Of a DNA stretch of 36,471 nt, positions 1-10,739 are shown piece after piece (position 1 is the first letter of the stretch; every line of letters begins with the position of its first letter). A program made the translations under genes and the position numbers. The stretch is from NCBI RefSeq assembly GCF_000157995.1, contig NZ_GG657557.1:54211-90681 (forward strand). The letters are read 5' to 3'. This DNA is from Holdemania filiformis DSM 12042 (GTDB lineage: Bacteria > Bacillota_I > Bacilli_A > Erysipelotrichales > Erysipelotrichaceae). The notes beneath the pieces are model-generated. The model made no database searches, was not told where the DNA came from, and was given only the letters and a program-made list of their open reading frames with translations.

Positions 1-2165
<2,165 letters not shown>

Positions 2166-2242
2166 CTTCTCCTCCTTGGCCGCGGGAAGCGGCCCTGTTT
2201 CTTAACTTTCTGAGCCTGATAAATTGTCCGGCATCGGGGTAC

Positions 2243-2320
2243 AAAAAAACCTGTCGCCGCTTTCCTCCTTTTCGCTCCACGTTTAAAAACGGGATAGAAA
2301 GGGGAAAACGAACGGCAGGC
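2243..2320 (-). terminator. Intrinsic terminator controlled by LicT1, in front of the PTS gene
   Basis: On the minus strand the arm CCTGCCG (2319-2313) can pair with CGGCGACAGG (2259-2250), with a CGA bulge, and is followed by TTTTTTT. The first arm overlaps the end of the RAT at 2318-2342, so the two folds exclude each other, as in LicT/BglG attenuation. The stem is weaker than those at the two licT genes. Confidence 0.6.
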
Positions 2321-2342
2321 TTTGCCCTTGCGGTTACAATCC
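2318..2342 (-). promoter_or_regulatory. RAT antiterminator element between licT1 and the PTS gene
   Basis: The minus strand reads GGATTGTAACC-GCAA-GGGCAAAGCC, close to the BglG/LicT RAT consensus (GGATTGTTACTG..GCAGGCAAAACC). The CC/GG pair closes a GCAA tetraloop. The element starts at the licT1 stop codon and runs into the terminator, so bound antiterminator would let transcription continue into the PTS gene. Confidence 0.8.
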
Positions 2343-3187
2343 TACGCTTGGCTCTTTTCTCTTTCTGTCAGTCTCCGGATGTGAAGCATGAAGTAGAGCA
2401 TTTCCTCATGGGTCAGCTCCACGCCCAGCTTCGCGTCCAGATACGTTTTAATCCGGCTTGCGCAGGCATACGCATCCGGGTATTTTTCTTTTACCTTCTC
2501 AAACAGATAATCGTCCTCGCTGACGTTCAGCGAGCCGCGGATTCGCTGCAGGAAGAACCGGATATGCGTGATAAACCGGCTGTAATTGATCGAATTCTCA
2601 TTCAAATCGATCTTGTAATGAAACTTGATAATATTCAGGATGTCTTGAATAATCTGCGTGGCTTCTACTGTTTCGCGGATCGCTTCGCCGCTTTGCTGGC
2701 CATTGACAAAATGCATGGCGATGAAACTGGCCTCATCCTCCGTCAGCTGCAGTCCTTCGGAATACTCGATCAGCTCCAGCGCTTTCATCGAAGCGGCGAA
2801 TTCGCGCGGATAGAATTTCTTGATTTCCCACAACAGCGCGTTTTTGAGCTGTTCATTTTGTTTCGCGCGCTTGATCACAAAATGAATGTGGTCGGTCAGG
2901 CCGATGTAAATTACGTCGTCAAATTGAACGTTCAATTCCTTCTGCGCCATTTCAACGATCTTTTTTGTCAGTTCCAGATGGTTGATCGGAATTTCCTTCA
3001 TCAGTTTGACAAAATCCTCCTGCTGCTGATGCGCGGTAATTTTGAAAACCTTATCGATTTTGGATTCATCCGCCGGATCGCCCGGCTTCATGGCATAACC
3101 GATGCCGCGTCCCATCAGAATCACTTCCAGCAAGTTCTCGTCTTCGGCTAACAGAATATTGTTGTTGAACACTTTCTTTACTCGCAA
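2342..3187 (-). CDS. licT: Transcriptional antiterminator, BglG/LicT family
   Basis: An RNA-binding antiterminator with an N-terminal CAT domain (KKVFNNNILLAEDE, then MGRGIGY) followed by two PRD domains that sense PTS phosphorylation. Conserved PRD histidines are visible in LTDHIHF, FIAMHFVN, RFITHIRFF and FMLHIRRL. It should bind the RATs at 3267-3293 and 2318-2342 when the β-glucoside is present. Start: the ATG at 3193 lies one base after AGGAGG, too close. The TTG at 3187 has seven-base spacing, and starting there gives the same N-terminal length before NNN as the paralogue at 13429 (M + six + NNN). I therefore prefer TTG, giving 281 aa. It heads the operon licT1-PTS-GH1 and is autoregulated by the switch in its own leader. 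Confidence 0.9.
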   Translation of the reverse strand: MRVKKVFNNNILLAEDENLLEVILMGRGIGYAMKPGDPADESKIDKVFKITAHQQQEDFVKLMKEIPINHLELTKKIVEMAQKELNVQFDDVIYIGLTDHIHFVIKRAKQNEQLKNALLWEIKKFYPREFAASMKALELIEYSEGLQLTEDEASFIAMHFVNGQQSGEAIRETVEATQIIQDILNIIKFHYKIDLNENSINYSRFITHIRFFLQRIRGSLNVSEDDYLFEKVKEKYPDAYACASRIKTYLDAKLGVELTHEEMLYFMLHIRRLTEREKSQA

Positions 3188-3204
3188 TTTCATCCCTCCT
3201 TTCC

Positions 3205-3272
3205 AAAATAAAAGCCTAAACTACACCCATAATATCAGAAAAAGCGATCGTATGGAATATAGTTTAGGCTTT
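3205..3272 (-). terminator. Leader terminator of licT1, overlapping its RAT
   Basis: The 13-bp arms AAAGCCTAAACTA (3272-3260) and TAGTTTAGGCTTT (3223-3211) pair perfectly, followed by TATTTT on the minus strand. The first six bases are also the end of the RAT at 3267-3293, giving the mutually exclusive fold typical of LicT control. Confidence 0.85.
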
Positions 3273-3293
3273 GCCTTTTTCAAGTTACAACCC
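3267..3293 (-). promoter_or_regulatory. RAT antiterminator element in the licT1 leader
   Basis: The minus strand reads GGGTTGTAACTT-GAAA-AAGGCAAAGCC. The upper stem CTT/AAG closes a GAAA tetraloop, and the GTAAC and GCAAAGCC blocks match the RAT in front of the PTS gene, so both are likely read by LicT1. Confidence 0.85.
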
Positions 3294-3307
3294 TAAATAC
3301 ATTTGTA

Positions 3308-3336
3308 ATTCTAGCCAAAAGAACAAGTTTTGTCAA
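3308..3336 (-). promoter_or_regulatory. Promoter of the licT1-PTS-GH1 operon
   Basis: The minus strand has TTGACA (3336-3331), a 17-base spacer and TAGAAT (3313-3308). The start point would fall near 3300, a few bases before the RAT, so the RAT begins the leader RNA. Confidence 0.85.
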
Positions 3337-3345
3337 CGCTTTCTT
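3330..3345 (-). promoter_or_regulatory. cre-like site (CcpA) overlapping the -35 box
   Basis: AAGAAAGCGTTGACAA on the minus strand matches 14 of 16 positions of the cre consensus WTGNNARCGNWWWCAW and covers the -35 box of the licT1 promoter. Carbon catabolite repression of a β-glucoside operon would be expected. No CcpA gene is in the window. Confidence 0.5.
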
Positions 3346-3403
3346 CTTAGGAACAACCCGTTTCCGCTGCATTTCTTCCTGATTTCATTCAGAAAGCGGT
3401 GAT

Positions 3404-4135
3404 TTACCAGCCGAATTCCTTATAATGCGGATAAACTTCGGTATTGTTGTATTCCGGGCCGCCCGGGAAATTCGCGCTCTTTAACAACAACGGCGTCTTG
3501 CCGCTCTTCATCATTTCTTCCAAAGCGACTGCCGTCACCGACCAGAGAATGTAGGAGCTGGCGATGCCGCTGGCCGCCGCGAAGTTCGCTTCGATGCCGT
3601 CAATTTTCAGCATGGCTTCCGCTGCCGGAGCGCAGTTGTCAAGCGTCAGATCGACAAATTCATACAGCTTCTTGCCGGATGAATGCACGGCGTCCACTGT
3701 CTGCGCATAGCTCATCGAGCTCATCGCAATGACCTTGATTCCCATTTTCTTGGCTTCCCAAGCCAGGTCGACGACGCCTTTGGTCCGTCCGGAAACCGAA
3801 CCGACAAACAGAATGTCGCCCGGCCGGATCGTCGATGCCTTTAAGATATATTCGCCTAAGCCTTCCATATCGGTGTCCAGATCGCTGCGGTCGCGCTCGC
3901 GGGCATCCGACTGCACGTCCAACTTATAATGGAATGTTCTATAAAATGCCGGTCCGCCGCCGCGGTTGAACAGATCCATTTCGATGGAATGGCAGATGCC
4001 GCTGAGATAAATATTGCCGCCCGCATCGATCGTTTCCGCGATCATTTTCCCCGCGGTGATGATGTTTTCCCGCTGTGTCGTTTTGATTTGTTCAAACAGT
4101 TGGTCTACCCGTTTTTGATAATCGTCCAGTATCAT
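3404..4135 (-). CDS. SIS-domain phosphosugar-binding protein (UPF0309/COG4821 type)
   Basis: A 243-aa protein with one SIS fold, as in sugar-phosphate isomerases and MurR/GlmS-type binding domains. The phosphosugar loop is GSVSGRTKGVV and a second block is KVIAMSSMSYAQ. The start at 4135 is chosen because AAAGGAG sits eight bases upstream; an ATG at 4174 has no such site. The gene stands alone between the AT-rich island and the licT1 operon, on the same strand as the latter, so it may handle a phosphosugar from β-glucoside or amino-sugar uptake. Substrate and reaction cannot be read from the sequence, and related proteins are mostly uncharacterised. The palindrome at 4179-4199 just upstream may be its operator. 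Confidence 0.75.
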   Translation of the reverse strand: MILDDYQKRVDQLFEQIKTTQRENIITAGKMIAETIDAGGNIYLSGICHSIEMDLFNRGGGPAFYRTFHYKLDVQSDARERDRSDLDTDMEGLGEYILKASTIRPGDILFVGSVSGRTKGVVDLAWEAKKMGIKVIAMSSMSYAQTVDAVHSSGKKLYEFVDLTLDNCAPAAEAMLKIDGIEANFAAASGIASSYILWSVTAVALEEMMKSGKTPLLLKSANFPGGPEYNNTEVYPHYKEFGW

Positions 4136-4526
4136 TTTTTGTTCTCCTTTGTTTGATCTTATCATAGCAAACACCCTGCCAAATTACTACAGAATTTGGT
4201 TAAAAAATTCAATTAAAATAAATTGGTTCGGATTATAAATACGCAAGCTTGTTTTACCTATAAATGTTTTGCAGAATACCAATAGGAATGCTTCCGCACA
4301 AATAAGTCCCGGCTCCTTCGGTATTTATACTAGAGCATTATAAACATTCAGATAATCGTCAGATCCCAACTTACACTGAAGATTCTGAATAACCTAAACC
4401 AGTTAAACCAGGAAAACGAAGCGCAAGAAGATACAAAAGAGTTCTGGATATTTATAGAAGTGACAAAAATTCACTATAACTTTATTGTTTTAAAAATGGC
4501 CTGGATGATCAGAAGGTTCCAAACGA
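4136..4526. other. AT-rich intergenic region without a visible gene
   Basis: About 390 bases hold the ribosome binding site and likely promoter region of the SIS gene, the palindrome at 4179-4199, and otherwise AT-rich DNA with no ORF of note. No clear terminator for the regulator ending at 4527 was found. It marks the left edge of the low-GC island. Confidence 0.6.
4179..4199. repeat. 21-bp palindrome, operator-like
   Basis: CCAAATT and AATTTGG flank a seven-base centre, a perfect inverted repeat. It lies 44 bases upstream of the SIS gene start, where a repressor or activator could act. No regulator is assigned to it. Confidence 0.5.
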
Positions 4527-5078
4527 TTAAGGGTTATAAATTGTCATATGCATCATTGCCATTTCATCACCTATATTCTGATATGAATGGACAGCGTCTG
4601 CATTGAAACGCAGGCTGTCACCCTTTTGGATAATAAAATGTTTGTCTTTTACTTTTATTTTAACGATCCCTGAAAATAAAGTAATGAACTCAGTCGTTCC
4701 TTGTAAATGAGCCTCTGATTCCCAATAGCTCCCTTTTTCTAATTCCAAATAGTAAATGGCAAAACGACGATTTTCATCGTCAGGAAATAAGGAATAATTT
4801 CTTACTTTTCCCTCATTCTCAAACAAAGGTTGAATTTCCGAAATTTTTACAATTTCATGTTGTGTTTTTGGACGAACCGTTAATGAATCAAAGGGTACTT
4901 TCAGTCCGTTTGATATTTTCCATAATGTTGATAATGTTGGATTTCCCTCGCCTCGTTCAATTTGCGCGATCATACTTTTACTGACACTGCTGAATTTTGC
5001 CAATTCTTCCATACTGAGTTTTCTTTCTTCGCGTAGTCTTTTTATATTAGCGGCTACTATTGAATTCATATAATCCAA
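4527..5078 (-). CDS. XRE-family transcriptional regulator with cupin domain
   Basis: A 183-aa DNA-binding regulator with an N-terminal helix-turn-helix (about residues 10-65, LREERKLSMEELAKFSSVSKS and AQIERGEGNPTLSTLWKISNG) and a C-terminal cupin (about 110-180, GTTEFITLFSGIVKIKV and FIIQKGDSLRFNADAVHSY). Such proteins usually sense a small ligand with the cupin and control adjacent genes. The start is TTG at 5078: GGAGG is seven bases upstream, while the ATG nine bases further in would have 16-base spacing. It is divergent from the PLP decarboxylase, with a shared 211-base promoter region, so it most likely controls that gene. Base composition is clearly AT-rich compared with the genes at either side. 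Confidence 0.88.
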   Translation of the reverse strand: MDYMNSIVAANIKRLREERKLSMEELAKFSSVSKSMIAQIERGEGNPTLSTLWKISNGLKVPFDSLTVRPKTQHEIVKISEIQPLFENEGKVRNYSLFPDDENRRFAIYYLELEKGSYWESEAHLQGTTEFITLFSGIVKIKVKDKHFIIQKGDSLRFNADAVHSYQNIGDEMAMMHMTIYNP

Positions 5079-5289
5079 AAAATCCCCTCCCTATTGACAA
5101 TATATCGAACAAGATGTATCTTTATACCGTACATACGATATATTGGCTGTTTTGTACTATTATAATGTTTTACCAAAAAGCTGTAAAGAGGAAAGGAATA
5201 TTCTATGGTTGAAACGTAAGTGAAAAAGTCAGTTATTAAATACTTGATCGAAGAATCTATAATTTTCAAATGGAATGGAGAAAAAACTT

Positions 5290-6729
5290 ATGAATGAATC
5301 AATGAAATCTGAGTTATATCAATCTATACAGTACATTGCACAAAGCTATTTATCATCCTACGAGAGTGTTTCTGATCAGAGGGCTGTTACGATAGCGGAC
5401 AAGGAGACTATTAAAAGACTAAGAAATATAGGTTTTCCTAAAACTGGACGTCCGCTCAAAAGTGTAATTGATGAAATGATTGATGAAGTCTATGCCAACC
5501 AGGCAATCATGCAGCATCCTCGTTTTTTTGCGTTTGTACCCAGTCCCGCCACACCGGTATCTTGGCTGGCGGATGTATTGACTTATTCATATAATCCGCA
5601 TGCGGGCAGCTGGCTGCAAAGTTCAAGTGCCAGCTGTATTGAACAGGAAGTAATTCAATGGCTTTGCCAACAGGCCGGCTATCCTGATTCTGCTGGAGGA
5701 TTGTTTGTATCCGGCGGCTCTATGTCAAATCTGACAGCTCTGATCACCGCAAGAAATGTGAAATTAACAGAAAATGAATATGCCGATGGAATTGCTTATT
5801 TATCAGGACAGACACATTCTTGTGTAACAAGAAATCTGCGTATTATGGGCCTTCGGTCAGAACAGATTAGAAATATATCAACAGATGATGAATATCGTAT
5901 GAATGTTACGCAATTAGAACAAGAAATCATCAAAGATATAAAAAAAGGAAAAAAGCCATTTGTTGTCGTAGCCACCGCGGGTACGACAAACACGGGAAGT
6001 GTCGACCCACTGCATGACATTGCTGATTTGTGTGAGAAATATGATCTATGGATGCATGTCGATGGTGCTTATGGCGGTTCTGTGCTGATTTCCCCGAAAT
6101 ATAAACATTTGCTGGATGGCATAAATCGTGCTGACAGCATAACCTGGGATGCACACAAATGGCTTTTTCAGACTTACGGATGCAGTATGATTCTGATGAA
6201 GGAAGAACGGCATTTAATTAACTGTTTCAGCACTCACCCTGAATATTTGAAGGATGCTGTCACTGAAAATGATCAGAGGAATTATTGGGATTGGGGTCCT
6301 GAATTAACCCGGCCGGCCCGCAGTTTAAAATTGTGGTTTACGATCCAAGCTTTAGGAACAGAAAAATTAAGTCAAATGGTAGAGCATGGTATACAGTTAG
6401 CGGAATGGGCGGAGAGTGAAATTAAGAAATATCCAGAATGGGAAATTATTACATCAGCACAGCTCGCTATCGTTAACTTTCGATATGCTTCCTATCACTT
6501 CGACGAACACGAATTGGAGTTGATCAACGCAAAAATATCTCAAAAAATGATTGAAGATGGTTTTGCCTGCGTGTTAACTACAAAATTAAATGGAAAAACT
6601 GTTTTAAGAATATGTGCGATTCACCCTGACGCAACGGAAGCAGATATGCGAAATACAATTCATCTTTTAAATCATTACGCCAATGAAACTGGTTCAGAAT
6701 ATAAAAAACAAAATATTTCAAAGAAATAA
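5290..6729 (+). CDS. PLP-dependent group II amino-acid decarboxylase, tryptophan-decarboxylase-like
   Basis: A 479-aa fold-type I PLP enzyme that would decarboxylate an aromatic amino acid to an amine in the cytoplasm. The cofactor lysine is in SITWDAHKWLF (K290), with HPRFFAFVPSP and AGSWLQSSSASCIEQEV near the N-terminus and TAGTTNTGSVDP and HVDGAYGGS before the lysine. From memory, these stretches and the C-terminal LNGKTVLRICAIHP resemble the Ruminococcus gnavus tryptophan decarboxylase strongly; this is recall, not a search. An ATG lies at 5275, but GGAG at 5277-5280 is nine bases before the ATG at 5290, so I use 5290. No amino-acid/amine antiporter is adjacent. The AT-rich composition suggests acquisition. 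Tryptophan is the best substrate guess; phenylalanine or tyrosine is possible. Confidence 0.88.
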   Translation: MNESMKSELYQSIQYIAQSYLSSYESVSDQRAVTIADKETIKRLRNIGFPKTGRPLKSVIDEMIDEVYANQAIMQHPRFFAFVPSPATPVSWLADVLTYSYNPHAGSWLQSSSASCIEQEVIQWLCQQAGYPDSAGGLFVSGGSMSNLTALITARNVKLTENEYADGIAYLSGQTHSCVTRNLRIMGLRSEQIRNISTDDEYRMNVTQLEQEIIKDIKKGKKPFVVVATAGTTNTGSVDPLHDIADLCEKYDLWMHVDGAYGGSVLISPKYKHLLDGINRADSITWDAHKWLFQTYGCSMILMKEERHLINCFSTHPEYLKDAVTENDQRNYWDWGPELTRPARSLKLWFTIQALGTEKLSQMVEHGIQLAEWAESEIKKYPEWEIITSAQLAIVNFRYASYHFDEHELELINAKISQKMIEDGFACVLTTKLNGKTVLRICAIHPDATEADMRNTIHLLNHYANETGSEYKKQNISKK

Positions 6730-6732
6730 AAT

Positions 6733-7059
6733 TTATTTTTCAGATGCAGAAAAGCGTTCCATAATTTCTATAAGCAGTATTTTATCAGAGTCATTTAGTT
6801 TCTGTATCGACGAGAGAATTTGAGCTGTTAGCATTGGATTATCATCTTGGTTAGAAAAAAAATTAGCAGGGGTGATACCAAAATATTCACAAATAAATAT
6901 AAATTCTTTGAGGGATGGCAATGATTTCCCACTGACTATCCCGTGAATATAGGTTCTATTATGGCCTAAGTCATAACTCATTTGGTATTCACTTACATTC
7001 TTTTTAATTCTAAGATTTGTTATTCTATTCCTTACAAAGGTTGTATAGTCTGTTTTCAT
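6733..7059 (-). CDS. Small XRE-family helix-turn-helix protein
   Basis: A 108-aa protein with an HTH domain in the first ~70 residues (VRNRITNLRIKKNVSEYQM, then NRTYIHGIVSGKSLPSLKEF and ICEYFGITPANFF) and a short helical tail (LNDSDKILLIEIMERF). It is a probable transcriptional regulator of a kind common on mobile or accessory DNA. It converges on the decarboxylase gene with only three bases between the stops, and it shares the low GC of the island. A weak AAAAGAG site lies seven bases before the ATG. Its targets are unknown. It could equally be an orphan phage-type repressor or an antitoxin without its toxin. Confidence 0.75.
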   Translation of the reverse strand: MKTDYTTFVRNRITNLRIKKNVSEYQMSYDLGHNRTYIHGIVSGKSLPSLKEFIFICEYFGITPANFFSNQDDNPMLTAQILSSIQKLNDSDKILLIEIMERFSASEK

Positions 7060-7523
7060 ATTACAGCTCTTTTCTATATTTTAAATTGTAGTAAATTTTT
7101 CTTGATTGCTACCCCTTTTTTAGCGTTTGATATTTCAAAATGACGTTTATGAGATACTTCGAGAATATTGAATATGGTTTTAAGAACTATCAGCAGCATT
7201 CAAGGTAAACACAATGATTATGCACGACGATGAATTTAACAAGAGAAGACGGGAAACGCTTTACAATTAAAGCGATATTTGTAATCTTATATGATGTCGA
7301 TTTAGAATTAGTAATAGATAAACTAGCTTGTATTGGTGAAGCAGCCAGTAAATAAAATAAATTGGGTATTTTTTCATAGTCTAAATTTATCTCCCGAGAC
7401 CTATCTCTTGGGAGTATTTTAAGTTTATAAACGCCAGCTCTCCTCCAGATTCATGCGTCATCTGAATTTTAACATTGAATGTAGGACTATGCCAAAAATA
7501 ATTTCTGAATTAAAAGACAGAAA
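7060..7523. other. AT-rich stretch with no convincing gene
   Basis: Only short open frames are present, such as a 41-codon one at 7230-7355 (+) ending in KLACIGEAASK and a 22-codon one from 7140. Neither has a Shine-Dalgarno site, and I recognise no family. A 9-bp hairpin with one wobble pair (CTCCCGAGA / TCTTGGGAG, 7391-7415) is followed by TATTTT on the plus strand and may be a weak terminator. The region looks like decayed or spacer DNA at the right edge of the island. Confidence 0.45.
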
Positions 7524-7566
7524 ACAAAAAGAAGCGCCGCTTTGAACTTAGGATCCGGCGGCACTT
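7524..7566 (-). terminator. Terminator of the second β-glucoside operon
   Basis: On the minus strand AAGTGCCGC (7566-7558) pairs with GCGGCGCTT (7540-7532) over nine positions with one G-U, followed by CTTTTTG. It lies about 105 bases beyond the last gene of the operon. Confidence 0.7.
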
Positions 7567-7671
7567 CACAAATTTTTGCTTCCTGATATTGAAAAGACAT
7601 CCGATAAAACGTAGTTTTTCAAAGCGTTTATTCTGTTGATAATCCTATTTTACTTATCTTCATGCCGGTTC

Positions 7672-8427
7672 TCAGTTCTTCTCCAGGTACTGCATGAAAC
7701 TGTGCTGCGGGTTTAACAAGCTCGCCGCGTCTTTGTCTAAAACAAACGTAAGGTCCGGATGCAGCTGAAGAATCGACGCGGGAACATCAAGTGTCACAGG
7801 ACCTTCCACAACCTTTTTAACGATTTCCGCCTTCACCTTTCCGCTGGCAATCACTGTCAGTTTTTCAGCATTCATGACCGTTTTCGGTCCGAAGGTAACA
7901 TACGCGTCCGGCATATTTTCTTCCGTACCGCAAAGTTCAAGCATGCGTTTATGAATCCGCTCGTTCATCTGACAGGAAACGAGATGCGTCCCCTCGCCGA
8001 AATGCTTCAGCGTTCCGCTCAGATTGCCGCAAAAGTGACCGTCCAAGCCTAACCCCATCAGAATCCACTGCAGTCCCCCGCAGCTTTCCAACTGCTGATC
8101 AACGACATCCGCCTGGTTGACATCCAGGGAATGAAGCTGTTCCGAGGGGATTGAAGCTGGCTGAAAAAACATGGAATTTAGCGCCTGGAATGTCAATCCA
8201 GCTGCAGATTGACGAACCGGAATTTCATCAAAGCAATAATAGTCGACGTTTTCATTCGGGAACTGCCTGATGACCGGGACGATGAGTTCATACATTATCC
8301 GCGGCGTCTTTCCTGCCGTAACCGCAAGATTCTGCCGATGATTTGGATTCTTGTAAACCTGTTCCAGAAAAAGCTGCCCTGCTTTCCTGCTCATTTCCTG
8401 TTCATTTTCACATACGATAATTTTCAT
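7672..8427 (-). CDS. NagB/6-phosphogluconolactonase-family protein
   Basis: A 251-aa protein of the glucosamine-6-phosphate deaminase / 6-phosphogluconolactonase superfamily. Family landmarks are LAVTAGKTPRIMYE in place of the LATGSTP phosphate loop, YYCFDEIP in place of NMDEY, and GLGLDGHFCGNLSG in place of GxGxDGHIAFNEPG. The general-base Asp and the His are kept, but the Glu of the NEP motif of true NagB is not seen, so a different substrate is plausible. The ATG at 8427 overlaps the stop of the upstream gene (ATGA). As the last gene of the operon it may deaminate or isomerise the sugar phosphate released by the GH1 enzyme, which would point to an amino-sugar glycoside. That role is inference. 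Confidence 0.75.
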   Translation of the reverse strand: MKIIVCENEQEMSRKAGQLFLEQVYKNPNHRQNLAVTAGKTPRIMYELIVPVIRQFPNENVDYYCFDEIPVRQSAAGLTFQALNSMFFQPASIPSEQLHSLDVNQADVVDQQLESCGGLQWILMGLGLDGHFCGNLSGTLKHFGEGTHLVSCQMNERIHKRMLELCGTEENMPDAYVTFGPKTVMNAEKLTVIASGKVKAEIVKKVVEGPVTLDVPASILQLHPDLTFVLDKDAASLLNPQHSFMQYLEKN

Positions 8428-9269
8428 TCTTCCACTCCATTTTTCAGTGCTTCTTCCAACATTGGTTTGGAGTACAACAAAATTCGATCCTGATACTGAT
8501 GCCGGTAAGCCGGCCCGACAAAGGTCTCAATCAACGCATCGCCGGCATAATTACGACACAAATCGCGAACGCAGGCCATGTCGCTGTCAATGATTTCCGT
8601 TCCCAGGGGTTTCTCGCCATGCGCCGGATAGATTTCCTGGATCTGATCCCGCATCGCCGCGATTTTTTTATAGCTGGCCATCAGTACGGACAAGGGGCTG
8701 CAATGCTGCGGGAAGGCGCTGTGATTCCAGATATTATAGGCTGTGATCGTATCCCCGGTAAATAACCACTGCCGCTGGGATTCATAAAAAGCAACCGATC
8801 CCTGACTGTGTCCGGGAATCGCAATCACCTCCAACGACAGACCGCCGAGATCCAAAACATCGTTTTCCAGCAGCGGGAGAAACTGTACCTCAGCCAGCGA
8901 AGTCGCCATGAACGCTTCCTCGTTAATCTTACCTTTCAGCTGCGGCATTTTATGCAGCCGGTAATCCAAGGTCAACCGCTTAAACTGCGGATGATCGAAA
9001 GCGATCAGATCCGGTAAATCTGCGGGGTTGATATAAACCTGATCAAAATGAAAGCTACCCATCGCATGATCCGGATCGCCATGGGTAACAGCGGCCACGA
9101 GCGGTTTATCGGTGATCTTGCGGATCTCTCCAATCAGATCGCCATAGCCATACCCCGTATCCAGCACCAGCGCTTTTTCCTCGCCCAGGATCACATAAAT
9201 ATTGACGGATTCCGTTTCCCGGATACAATACAAGTCTTCATGCAATTTCTCAATCCGATAGATTTCCAA
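8424..9269 (-). CDS. Metallo-β-lactamase-fold hydrolase
   Basis: A 281-aa MBL-fold protein. Metal-site motifs are THGDPDHAMG (about 62-71), PGHSQGSV, LFTGDT and YPAHGE. The first motif reads H-G-D-P-D-H, with Asp where most family members have the second His of HxHxDH, so the metal site may differ. The start is TTG at 9269, seven bases after GGAGG; no better codon is near. It overlaps the NagB-like gene by four bases and follows the GH1 gene by 15 bases, so all are cotranscribed. Family members cleave lactones, thioesters, phosphodiesters and similar bonds. In this operon it may open a lactone or de-esterify the glycoside or its aglycone, but the substrate is not known. Confidence 0.8.
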   Translation of the reverse strand: MEIYRIEKLHEDLYCIRETESVNIYVILGEEKALVLDTGYGYGDLIGEIRKITDKPLVAAVTHGDPDHAMGSFHFDQVYINPADLPDLIAFDHPQFKRLTLDYRLHKMPQLKGKINEEAFMATSLAEVQFLPLLENDVLDLGGLSLEVIAIPGHSQGSVAFYESQRQWLFTGDTITAYNIWNHSAFPQHCSPLSVLMASYKKIAAMRDQIQEIYPAHGEKPLGTEIIDSDMACVRDLCRNYAGDALIETFVGPAYRHQYQDRILLYSKPMLEEALKNGVEE

Positions 9270-9284
9270 GCTGTTCCCTCCTCG

Positions 9285-10739
<1,455 letters not shown>

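Noticed and set aside
2348-3151. 267-codon plus-strand ORF
   Set aside because: Antisense to licT1, with no family features.
7230-7355. 41-codon ORF (plus strand) in the AT-rich gap
   Set aside because: No ribosome binding site and no recognised family; treated as chance or a remnant.
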